A DNA stretch of 64,000 bases, from NCBI GenBank assembly GCA_963920765.1, contig OY987242.1:35426002-35490001 (forward strand). Reading direction: 5' to 3'. This document shows, one piece after another, positions 34,850 to 44,731 of the stretch. The notes beneath the pieces were generated by a model. It was not told the origin of the DNA and searched no databases. It saw only the letters and a list, made by a program, of their open reading frames with translations. The translations under genes and the position numbers were made by a program. This DNA is from Ulota crispa. Its lineage: Eukaryota; Streptophyta; Bryopsida; Orthotrichales; Orthotrichaceae. How positions within the stretch are numbered: the first letter of the stretch is position 1; each line of letters starts with the position of its first letter.

Positions 34850-36431
34850 ATGTGTTTTGACATTCTACTGGGTTAAATTAAATCCACCCACATATTTTAA
34901 AAAGGGATCTCTTGGGTTCTTGCAAAGTATGAAGTTCAATTTATTTTACGTTATGTGCCCTCCTAAGTTTGATTTCGGTATAAGATGTCTCAAGCAAAAT
35001 CTAAAATTAGTTTCGAGTTTTCATTGAGATACCAAAACTTAGTGAATATATGCATCCCTTATACCTAGGCCCTTCTTCACTGAAATCTCAAATATACCCT
35101 TGTCTTTTGCCATGTCTTTTTTAATACTTCTCCTAATGTTTACCTTTAAGGTTATGTTGAACTTGATTGGGAACTTAGCACAGCAAAGACAATCAAACAT
35201 CTTCCTCACGTGCACATGCTAGTACCCCCTCCCCCCCCTACCTAGATATTGGACTGAAGCAATACAATGGTGTATTTTGAAAGGATATTGAATCTAAAAT
35301 TGATTTATGTTGATCGATTTTTGCTCTATTGCTTGTTGAAAACAAACTCACATTGTTAAGAAAATATTTAATTAGCAAACTACAAATTTTGAGATTCCTT
35401 TCATTTGTAATTGAGACTTTAGAAAAATATGTTTAAAAAAAACATAGCTACCCTAAACCATATTCTGAAGGTAGTCATTTTGTAAACAAAAAACAAATAA
35501 ATCTATCTTTCAAAGATTTGAAGAAATAGTCTATTTTATGCATTGATATCAAGGAATCAAAAGATCTCCTGTTCAAATAACGTGGATCCAAGTCAAGGTC
35601 AATTTGTAGAAATATATTGTAGAGTTGCAATTTTGCAAGAAAGTAAATTAGAATGTTTTGTAAAATGTTCTTCATTGTGGAATGAATGAAATTGTCAAAT
35701 ACCACTCCCAATTCTTTACGAGGAGGATGACATTCTTGTATTTGGATAAATATTTGACATTTTATCTATAAGATATTTCTTTGTGAATGTTAATAAATTC
35801 ATTGTTGTAGTACGTATCATAAGTCATACTACTTTGAAAAAGTAATAATAGTAATATTCTTAGTCTAATTTCTTAACATAATAAAATTTACAACTTGACA
35901 ATATACAAGATTTAAGGATACACTGCTGGAACACAAAATATAGAAACTTTAGAACATATATTTAGTTCAAAGTCTTTTGTTAGTCTTCTACCGAGACAAA
36001 TTAAAACAACAAAGCATTGGCAAACTTTATTTTTACCCTAATATATATAATAAATTTGGAGCAGCAAAAGCCACGTGGACCCGAGCATAAATCCTTTTCA
36101 AGGCAGGGTTGTACGTATGCTGCAGTCACTCATTGGTGCCACGTGGCTTTAAGAATCCAAGGTTGGGTAAGGGAAGGACGGGAATCCATAAAAGTGTACT
36201 TCCAAGATTTCATCCAGATTTTTCAAAAACATTACAATGTACGTCTGAAAACAATTTTCAAATATTCACTTTACATTATTTTTTGACAATTAGAATCCGC
36301 GTCTAACCAACCTAGCTTGATTTATATCGTTTTGAGTTTAGTATTGCTTTATTTATTAGATTCTGAAGTTAAAATAGGAGTATTAGATGTGTGCTTACCA
36401 TAAAATGCTTGTCAAGGGTATGATTGAAACT
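34850..36431. other. AT-rich intergenic, nothing recognised
   Basis: No supported gene, RNA or repeat. Confidence 0.5.
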
Positions 36432-36723
36432 TTAACCCTAAAGCGTCTTGCTATGAAAATTTAGCATAACTAGAATATGAAATTTTCGGCACGTTTCATG
36501 AGTTTTTGGAAAGTTGAGCAAGTATTCACACAATTCAAACTGGCCATTTTACACCCAACTGTAAATCAAATGTTTAAAGTCATTTTTATTTCAAATCCAA
36601 CTAAATTTGCAAAATTCCCAGCATTGAGAATGTCATGTTTGTTAAATTGGGTTGTAGTTTACTATATTGGATTTTGGACTTTGATGTGATTTTTTCCCAA
36701 AAATAAAACCACCTAATGGTTAA
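36432..36723. mobile_element. Possible TTAA-bounded element, 292 bp
   Basis: TTAACCCTAAAGCG on the left and, reverse complemented, TTAACCATTAGGTGG on the right. The ends agree weakly, so the assignment is tentative. Confidence 0.4.
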
Positions 36724-37116
36724 TCCCATGAGACCGCATCTAGCTATACTTGATGGAAAAAAAAAAAAAAAAAAAAACTCCTCAAATGGGAAAAAATCCA
36801 AAACATATGGTCATTCAAAGTAAGTGGATTCAATTGGCTCACTACTTTATAGCTACAAAAACCTTGCCCAATCGATGGAAAAAAAAGTGACAAATCACCA
36901 ACCTTCTCCCCTATACATGGGAGTGTGGGCTTCCAACCCATCCCATCCAAAATTCCTCCATCCATAATGCAATGTACAATGCTTATATACACTCCCACTA
37001 ATAGTTTTAATATCAAAAATAGTAAATTCAAATGTTTGGGTGCAAAATCTAAAGGCTTCAAGGGACAATAAGCCAGTCAAGAAGTTTTGTTGAACTTGTC
37101 GTTCCATTTGGACTTG
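36724..37116. other. Intergenic with a poly-A run
   Basis: A-rich run at about 36755-36777; otherwise nothing recognised. Confidence 0.5.
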
Positions 37117-37325
37117 CATAACATTGTTAAGCAGAGGAAAGAGTTTTCCTCCCCGTGTGGAGGGACATTCCTCCCCTGATCCCTGGGGAGGATTTTAGTT
37201 ATAATATACTCGCTTTGAGCCACTCAGAGCAAGCATATTATAACTAAAATCCTCCCTAGGGATCAGGGGAGGAATATCCCTCTACACGGGGAGGGAAACT
37301 CTTTCCTCTGCTTAACAATGTTATG
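37117..37325. mobile_element. Near-perfect hairpin element, 209 bp
   Basis: Two arms of about 100 bp are nearly identical inverted copies, running from CATAACATTGTTAAGCAGAG inwards to GATTTTAGTTATAATAT. The loop is only a few bases. The ends match 20110-20350. Confidence 0.93.
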
Positions 37326-37633
37326 TGAGTGGCAAACCAAACATTGACCATGCAATGCCTTTTTTGTCTACTTTCACACCTTTGAGAACCCCTTTGGCCA
37401 TATTGGGCTCTTTGGTCCTTTAGAGTGTAACCCTTCTGCTTAACGACAATTTTAGAGCAATTAGGGACAAGGACAAATTCACTGCGCCCCTCCTTTTTAA
37501 ATTCTAAAAGGATTAATAATCTATGGAAGTTATTTACACATGTTTCTATCCTAAAATAAAAGGGAATTCTAATATAAGTTTTTGAGCAACTTATTGAGGT
37601 CACTTGAGTACCTTATCAAGGATGTTATGACCA

Positions 37634-37853
37634 TTAATCCTTGAAGGGCCCTTGGGCTCTGGAGCTATGATACCAAATACGATCGCAACCAATATTTAGA
37701 AGTTTGAATCAACTGGAAATTAAGTGTTACAACCATACATATTGAAGGGTTGTATTATGGTGGGTGCATAAAAAAAATTGGAAAGCCCTCAAAGTAGCTC
37801 AAATAAGTCTATACATACGATCACAAAGGGCTTTTGTGACATTCAGGGGTTAA
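37634..37853. mobile_element. TTAA-bounded MITE, family C copy 1, 220 bp
   Basis: The left end is TTAATCCTTGAAGGGCCC; the right end, reverse complemented, is TTAACCCCTGAATGTCAC. It aligns with 61100-61328 along its length (GAAATTAAGTGTTACAA, ATGGTGGGTGCA, AAAGGGCTTTTGTGACATT). Confidence 0.8.
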
Positions 37854-38282
37854 GGGAGTTTGCTTGAAAAGTGACATCATAAGAGCCGGTCTGATGTTTT
37901 CAAGGGCTTTTCAAGACATGAATCTTTTTTGTCTAATTTTCAAATAAAGAGAAATGGATTTCAAATGTACCCCAATTTTTTTCATTTTTTTTGAAGCATT
38001 ATTGTAATATTAATCATTTTCAAAGTTTTTTGTAGTAGACACCTATTGGTGACTCTAAGTCTCCCATAAACAACCCCTACAACTTATGAAGAGATGAGGT
38101 GAAATCAAGAAGTATGATTGACTCTAGCAATAGAACACACCTTTTTTTTTATGACTTACATTAATCCATTCAAAGACCATTGCATTACCATTCCTTATAC
38201 CCCTATGGGAGGGGCAGCTTTACTGATAGACTACCTTATGCTATGCAAATACTTGGATGGTAAATTTGTGGCTTAGATAAAT

Positions 38283-38694
38283 GGGAATTGATATGTGTAC
38301 CACACCCTTTTCAATTACTGTACCACACCCCCAAAGTAAATTTTAGATTTTTACCATCAAAAAGTTGAATTTGAGATTTTGGAATTCAAATTTGGACTTA
38401 GAGACCATGATTTAGTCTAGAACCACACAAAAAGTTGCAACTCAACAACATCCAATGAAAAAGCTTATCTTTTTTACAAACAAGAGTAAAAGTAACACTT
38501 TTCTTCCTAACTAAACTTTCTCATTGGGTGTTGTTGAATTGCAACTTTTTTTTATGGTTCTAGACTAACTCATGATCTCTAAGTTCAAATCTAAATTCCA
38601 AATTCTCAAATTCAGCTTTTTGATGGTAGAAATCTTAAATTTACTTTAGGGTGTGGTAAATAATTGAAAGGGTGTGATACACATATCAATTCCC
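38283..38694. mobile_element. MULE-like foldback, copy 2, 412 bp
   Basis: Ends GGGAATTGATATGTG at both termini as inverted repeats with arms near 200 bp. It is flanked on both sides by the identical 9-mer TAGATAAAT (38274-38282 and 38695-38703). Nine-base duplications are typical of Mutator-like elements. Confidence 0.9.
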
Positions 38695-38703
38695 TAGATA
38701 AAT

Positions 38704-39173
38704 ATACTTATTGAATTATCTTAATGTCTATTAATATAGAGAGTTGCAATAACTTATCCATCACAAAAAATGAAAATCACTTCTTGAATGAGAACACCAA
38801 GCTTATGAATAGACTGAAATAGTTAAAGTGTCTACAATGATTTTCTCTACCTCACACCAAAATCATCATATTGAAATACAATATCAAGTTGTTTACTCTT
38901 AAGTAACCTATAAATTTTATAAATGACATTTTGGAAAAATCCCAAAAAAAGTAATTACAAAGAGGCGTGAATTTTTTTGAGAAAATGTCCTATAACCTTT
39001 AACAAAAGGAATGATTCTGTTATATAGTTGGTTTTCATTTGTAGAGAACCAAACAATGTATCACTCTATAGTATGCCATGGACAACACAAATGCTTGTAA
39101 TTACAATAAAATTAGGACACATATGCTAGTGATTTAAATATAGATATTTCATAAATCTAATAAATCATGTGGT
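38704..39173. other. AT-rich intergenic, nothing recognised
   Basis: No feature recognised. Confidence 0.5.
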
Positions 39174-39284
39174 ACTACGGGGAAACCATGGTTGAATTGA
39201 CAAAAAAATGTGACCTAATTTACAGTAACTATAGATTAGGTCACATTTTTTTGTCAATTTGATCATGGTTTCCTTGTAGTGCGG
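39174..39284. repeat. Hairpin element, about 110 bp
   Basis: Arms of about 52 bp share GACAAAAAAATGTGACCTAA and its complement and GGAAACCATG. The loop is very short. Confidence 0.9.
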
Positions 39285-39769
39285 TACTGCCAAAATAATC
39301 ATGTGAAAAACTCTAACAAACACCAAACTTGATAAAAGTGTGTAGAATTTGGAAAATTTCTTCTCAATTCTATTAATCAATCATATTATGCATTTATGAA
39401 GCTAATAATCCTCTAGAAAATATTAAATCTAAAGTGAGACTACCCAACATTATTCACCTCATTCAAGAAGTCTCCACAACAAATCCAAGATGCAAAGTAG
39501 CTTGCAATTAATAGGTGCAATTTTTTTTAATAAACAAGTAGGGATGAAGGAGAATTTGGCATAGTACAAAAACAACTAAGAAGTAATAAAAAAAAGTACA
39601 AACAACTAGTTGAACAAAAACTTGGCTCGCTCTATAAAACAAAAGAAGAGCATGAACGCTATGTGATGTCGATTCAAAATGTGTCTTATTGACACCTTGA
39701 CTCCATTGCTGAATAATATTATGAAACCCTCACTCTTTCCATGGACCACGAGGGTTTTTAAGTTTTTGT

Positions 39770-40018
39770 TTAACCCCTGAGCGCCCCACAGGTTAGAATG
39801 TGGTCTTTCCATATTTGATGGTTTATTGTCTTTGACCGTTATAATATTTGGATCCATGCAACAAAAACTTACCAAATTTTTCATACATATGCGGACCCTA
39901 AGCCTTGTGCAATATCAACGACTAACTCTTCCAGATGTTGTTTTTGAACTTGTGGTGCCAAATTATTTGCAATAAGATCTAACACAGCATGAATTTCAGC
40001 TGAGCGCTCAGGGGTTAA
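39770..40018. mobile_element. TTAA-bounded MITE, family D, 249 bp
   Basis: The first 15 bases, TTAACCCCTGAGCGC, are a perfect inverted repeat of the last 15. A 62-codon minus frame (39881-40069) runs through it and out of the right end. Confidence 0.76.
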
Positions 40019-40111
40019 TGAGACTTCATTTTCATATAAAACAATGTTGGTGAGAAGTCTATAGCCCAACTTGACTTCGTTTTTCTTTTTCTTTTGTTGT
40101 TATTATATCTT

Positions 40112-40560
40112 TTATGAAAGCAATTCATGTACGAATTTGAAAGGCACCGCACAACCGCTCTTTGTATGCCCAGTGTCACTGTAGTTTTGTAGTTTGTAAT
40201 CCTTGAATGGCATGTGAGAGATTCCAAATTTGTCACTATTTCCACGTGTCAATAACATAATGAACTTTGAATTCTCTTGGTACAACTTCAAAGGAAAGCT
40301 TATTTGACCAGTGACGTGTGCATCTACTTTTAAGGGCGGTTCATTCTGTCCTACATACGAATTTTCCCACCTCAATGCAAAATCCCAACTTCGTTGGGTT
40401 ATACTGTACGGGGCAAAGTTAAATACAGTATACAAAAAAGTCTTGGATATTTCAAGCAAAACAATAATTGGGGATTTGGGTTGGAAGCTGAGTTTTTCTG
40501 TTTGGGCTGGACCCAACTCTTGAGCTATGTCCCATCTTCTTTCGGTGCCAAAAAATTCAA
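40112..40560 (-). pseudogene. Unrecognised coding-like fragment
   Basis: A minus-strand frame of about 150 codons has balanced amino-acid composition (for example ITQRSWDFALRWENSYV and KLYQENSKFIMLLTRGN). Most AT-rich frames here look random by comparison. It begins after an upstream stop without a clear start codon context and ends at 40112. The same frame reopens at 40069-39881. I recognise no family. It may be a captured or decayed gene exon, or chance. Confidence 0.3.
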
Positions 40561-40727
40561 AAAAATTGTTACATAAGCATGTAAAGTGAATTAAGATGTT
40601 AGGGCATAATACGTATAGCCAATCAACTCTTCATCAAACAAACTCTAAGATTTTAGTGGAACTCTTAGTCATACATAATGTTATAACCATTATTTACAAC
40701 TAAGGCTAATTTGGTATAGTTTATTCC

Positions 40728-41621
40728 TGAACCCCTGAAATTCTTTAGTGTTTACATGCTCAAATGGCTTGAAACTGACCTCTTTCAATAAAACAATTAG
40801 TGGATCAAATCTTTGAATTTCTTTCAATAATTCAACCCTAAGATTTAAATTTTTGCTTACTTATGTACACCCTCTCAAAATTTTGGTCTCAAAATTTCGG
40901 ACTTTGTAAGGACATATTTCATTAGATAATAACACTCAAAGTAGGATCAAAACTTTTTTTTGAAGCTTCTCTAAAATGTCAATTTTTATTTTGATCATCC
41001 AAAACAATATCTTCCACTTTATGAATTTCTTGTGCAATTTGAGTTTCTTGTAGAGCATGAAGTTAGCTACATGAATTTCATGATCATCAATTGCTTGAAA
41101 CATAGTGGATTTTTTTGGGCGGGAACTAATTTGTTGAAATTGTCATTACACTAAGAAAATTTCACTAAAGAGATTCTAATTAGAGTAAAAAATCTCAATT
41201 ACAAAATCCATACAATGTAAACCTAGAACATCATGTAGAGTACATGCCAAAGGAATTTTATTCCATAAACAAAAAGTAAAACATAAGTTATTACATAGCC
41301 AAGGAGAGTTGACTGCAAATTTTGCTCATTGACCAAGCCATTGTAAAGTGCTTTTGAGCACCTTGTAGGCAACACCCTTCCCAATCTCTTTGTTTTTGAT
41401 TTTTTAGGGATGCCTGTGTTGACAACCAAATCACATATGGTACCATATCTCACTCAAAAATTATTCAATTCCACTTTATTTTGGAAAGAATGCAAGCTTT
41501 CCAATATGAGCACATACACCCATATTTTCATACTCTTATCTCAAGTATTTACATGGAAAATGCTAGCCCAAATATCCAAAAAGTCCAAAGTAGGCTCCTT
41601 AATTAGTCATTTAGGGGTTAA
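40728..41621. mobile_element. TTAA-bounded element, family B copy 2, 894 bp
   Basis: It aligns with 3560-4442 in the same orientation. The left end is degraded to TGAACCCCTGAAA; the right end is intact (complement TTAACCCCTAAATGAC). It shares its right TTAA with the family A copy at 41618. Confidence 0.76.
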
Positions 41622-41837
41622 CCCTTAAATGACCATAGGGCATAGTATATACGTTGTCATATAATTGGTATTTGTTACCAATAAGAAGTCTAGTTTGAGA
41701 TCTCAAGTAACTCACTATAATTGCTTTGATCTATTCTCCAACTTCTTTGTTGATCTGTGTGTGAATCTATTCCAAAAACAAGAAAAAGACCTCATTTTCT
41801 ACTGGTTGCAGCAACATGCTCAGATGTTCAAGGGAAA
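41618..41837. mobile_element. TTAA-bounded MITE, family A copy 3, about 220 bp
   Basis: It starts TTAACCCTTAAATGACC and keeps TGGTATTTGTTACCAATA and TCAAGGG of the family. The right TTAA is mutated. Confidence 0.75.
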
Positions 41838-42406
41838 TTGTTGCTATTATACATGTGACTATCATAACAATGATTCCAAATGAGATTTTCGTGGTGAGCT
41901 CTAAGAGGCTACAATGTTGTTAAACATTCAACTTTACCCCATTACTGTTCACCTTTTTTGTTTCTGGATACAATTTTATTTTATTTTAAGATTTGTCAAA
42001 TTTGGCCACCTATGTGAGCACTGCATCTCGGTTTTAAGCTTGAGGTTTTAGCGCATTTAGAGCATTGCATTTGCATTGCTTTAAATAACTCACTAACATA
42101 TTACTATCTTTTGTTTGGTGTAAAGCCAAAACTTGTGATTATTGTCATCAGAGGTGCATTAAGAACTCTTTGAGCAATCACAATTGTATTTGGATTAAGA
42201 ATTTGGACAATCAACTTAGAGCTTACTGAAAATTGTTTTGAAACTTAAAGATCAATTTTAGTTGGTTAACAAGATTTGGAAATGGACACTATGGTCAATA
42301 TAGCAGATTAAATCATTGTGAGAATTACTGGATATCATCAGGTTAACTTACATTTTGTTTAGAAATTGAAACAAAACAAAATGATTAGAATCCTGCTAGT
42401 TTCTAA
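41838..42406. other. AT-rich intergenic, nothing recognised
   Basis: No feature recognised. Confidence 0.5.
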
Positions 42407-42695
42407 TACTATAGGTTGAGAGCAGATTCGGTATAAAATATTTTCCTAAAATTTTGCCTAATTATTCCATAATGAATTCTCCTAAAATGCCCAATGTCAA
42501 ACAAAACAAAAAACTAGAAGATGCTCAAAAAAAGGTTTGATTCTACTAAAAAAATTGGTTGAATGCTAAGTAATAAAAACTTTTTTTGAAAATGCCTAAT
42601 CTTCAACTAATTATGAAACTGGATGCTGAATTGGTTTTTTCACAAAAATAATCAATTTGGCAGTGACTTGCCGAATCTGCTCTCAACCTATAGTA
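42407..42695. mobile_element. mariner-like MITE with perfect 23-bp ends
   Basis: Terminal inverted repeats of 23 identical bases start CTATAGGTTGAGAGCAG at 42409-42431 and 42671-42693. TA lies directly outside both ends. The perfect ends suggest recent activity. No coding frame. Confidence 0.92.
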
Positions 42696-42856
42696 CTTCA
42701 TGACTACTAGAGTTGGAGATCATTCTTATATATTTAGAGCAAACTTCCATGTTGGCCTTGTTATTGAAAAACCCAAAACAACAAATATTTTTATACAACT
42801 AACATGTTTGTTGTTTTTGAGTTCTACAATTCTAAACCAAACACAAAAGTTCACCC

Positions 42857-42936
42857 TTAACCCCTCAACATCCAAGAGGTCAAAATATTGCCTCATTTTA
42901 ATGTAATTTGAGATACCCAGGGCGTCGAGGGGTCAA
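42857..42936. mobile_element. Miniature TTAA-type element, 80 bp
   Basis: TTAACCCCTCAACATCC on the left and, reverse complemented, TTGACCCCTCGACGCCC on the right. It may be a deletion derivative. Confidence 0.5.
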
Positions 42937-43149
42937 TCCAAAAAACCTCAACTCAATCACTAAATGTTAGATTTTTATTAAAGGTAGGACTTTTTGTCAT
43001 CTTTTTCATCCACTTTTACTTCAAAATTCTTGCAATCCAATTGGCATCTAGCTTTAAATTTTTGTAAAAAAACTAAGGATTTTAATTTGCTTCTCATCCA
43101 TATACTTTTGACCATCATTAGTGGTTTAGGAAGTCTTTAGAGTTTCACC

Positions 43150-43470
43150 AGCTAATACCTGTCATTTCCCATATTCAATAGGTTTTTTACAAAAAAATTC
43201 CAGATAATTCCTACTATTTACACTACAATTAAATTTTAGTACTATAACTAGGAGTTGGTGCTTGCTAGCAAGCATTCACCATTAGAACTGCTATATCCTT
43301 ATTTTTTACAATACCACAAAGATTGAAAATGTGATATTACAAAGGTCATTGTGAATTTAATAGAGATTGAAAATGTAATATCATATAGATAATTGAGATT
43401 TTTGTAGTATGATAATATCACAAACTTAAAGCTGAAATTGGGTCACTATGATTTTAGTAATACGGAGCAT
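43150..43470. repeat. Diverged interspersed repeat with AATATCA/TGATATT blocks
   Basis: Short blocks such as GAAAATGTGATATTACA recur here and relate loosely to 45160-45480 and 63005-63200. Boundaries are not defined. Confidence 0.4.
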
Positions 43471-43482
43471 GATTTTAGTAGT

Positions 43483-43494
43483 ATATACATATAC

Positions 43495-43549
<55 letters not shown>
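43483..43549. repeat. (AT)n microsatellite
   Basis: Long AT dinucleotide run preceded by ATACATATAC units. Confidence 0.97.
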
Positions 43550-43559
<10 letters not shown>

Positions 43560-44062
43560 AATAACAGAATTTAGTTTTCCCTTTTGGCGATGCTTTTACC
43601 ACAATATTCTTATCGCGAGTATAAAAAAACCAGCATGGGTAAAAAAATTCTTGGGTTAAAAACTTGTGTAAGTGAAATCTTACATGAGTAAAAAATTATG
43701 CGTAGAAAATGAGTGAGTAAATAATGTAACAAAATTGCATGGGTAAAAAACCAAAATAATTGCATGAATAATTACTACATGAGTAAAATCATTGCAAAGG
43801 TAAAAAATAAAAAATATTTTTTTTGCGTGAGAAAATAGTGACTTTCCTTTTATTGTTTGGATTAAAAACTCTATGGGTATAAAACAAAAAATGCTTTATT
43901 GCAAGGGAATGTTTTGTGAACAAAGACAAATATTTTGAGTAAAGTTTGATATTGGAATGCGCAAATAAAAAGTAAGAATTATTTTCTTGCAATGGAAAGA
44001 TTTTGCATGACGAGGCCTAAAATTATTTTGGGTCTTGTCGGACTGACGGGTGCTTATACTAG
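43550..44062 (+). mobile_element. Helitron-like non-autonomous element, copy 1
   Basis: It ends GGACTGACGGGTGCTTATACT then AG (CTAG at 44059-44062) followed by T, the Helitron 3' pattern. The interior aligns in reverse with 54382-54890 (TTTTACCACA, GTAAAAAA and TTTTGTTCAC-type blocks). The 5' end merges with the AT microsatellite and cannot be placed. Confidence 0.62.
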
Positions 44063-44731
44063 TGATTAATAATCTTTTTGAAAGATTTCAGAGGTTTTTT
44101 TTTTTTTTTAATTTTTACTTCAAAAGAAATGAATAGACACTCAGCTTCTTCTCCTCCAATCACAGAATTTACAAAACTTTAACCAAAGCCCAAAAACCCA
44201 CCTCCAATGACAATCATCCACCATCACAACACACACATTCATCCATCACTTTCTCATCCAAATCTACAAAGCCTCTTCCTTCCTTTCAAGAGATTAGCAA
44301 GGCATACCTTCCACGACCCACGCAGAAAAGCGCGACGCCAATAAGCGACGTGTCGGGAAGTTCCACCACATTCCACAAATCCTTCAATTCACTGCAGATT
44401 CTCACCACTTCTCGAGTCTCGCCCGATTATTCAACTGCACATCAAAATCTCCGAAAACGCCACAGAAAAACCCCTCTCGCAATTCGATGCAACACCGCAA
44501 TTTTCCTCTCACAATCTTCACTCTTGACGCGTCTAAGTTTAGATTGTTCGAAGCCTTTTCCTCAACGATTCTCAATTTGTGTCGGGAAAAGCCTTTGTTG
44601 ACTCAATTGCGCCCTTAGACCTTAGTCCCCGACGAATCAAACCCTCATCCAAACCCTTCTTTTCAAAACCCTTGTCGGAAAATCAAAGATTCGCATAATT
44701 GAAGAGTTGTTTCGCGGCAGTGGTAGTAGCA
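44063..44731 (+). promoter_or_regulatory. 5' flank of the SDR-like gene
   Basis: From about 44270 the sequence is less AT-rich and probably holds the promoter and 5' UTR. No TATA box in the expected place was recognised. Confidence 0.4.
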
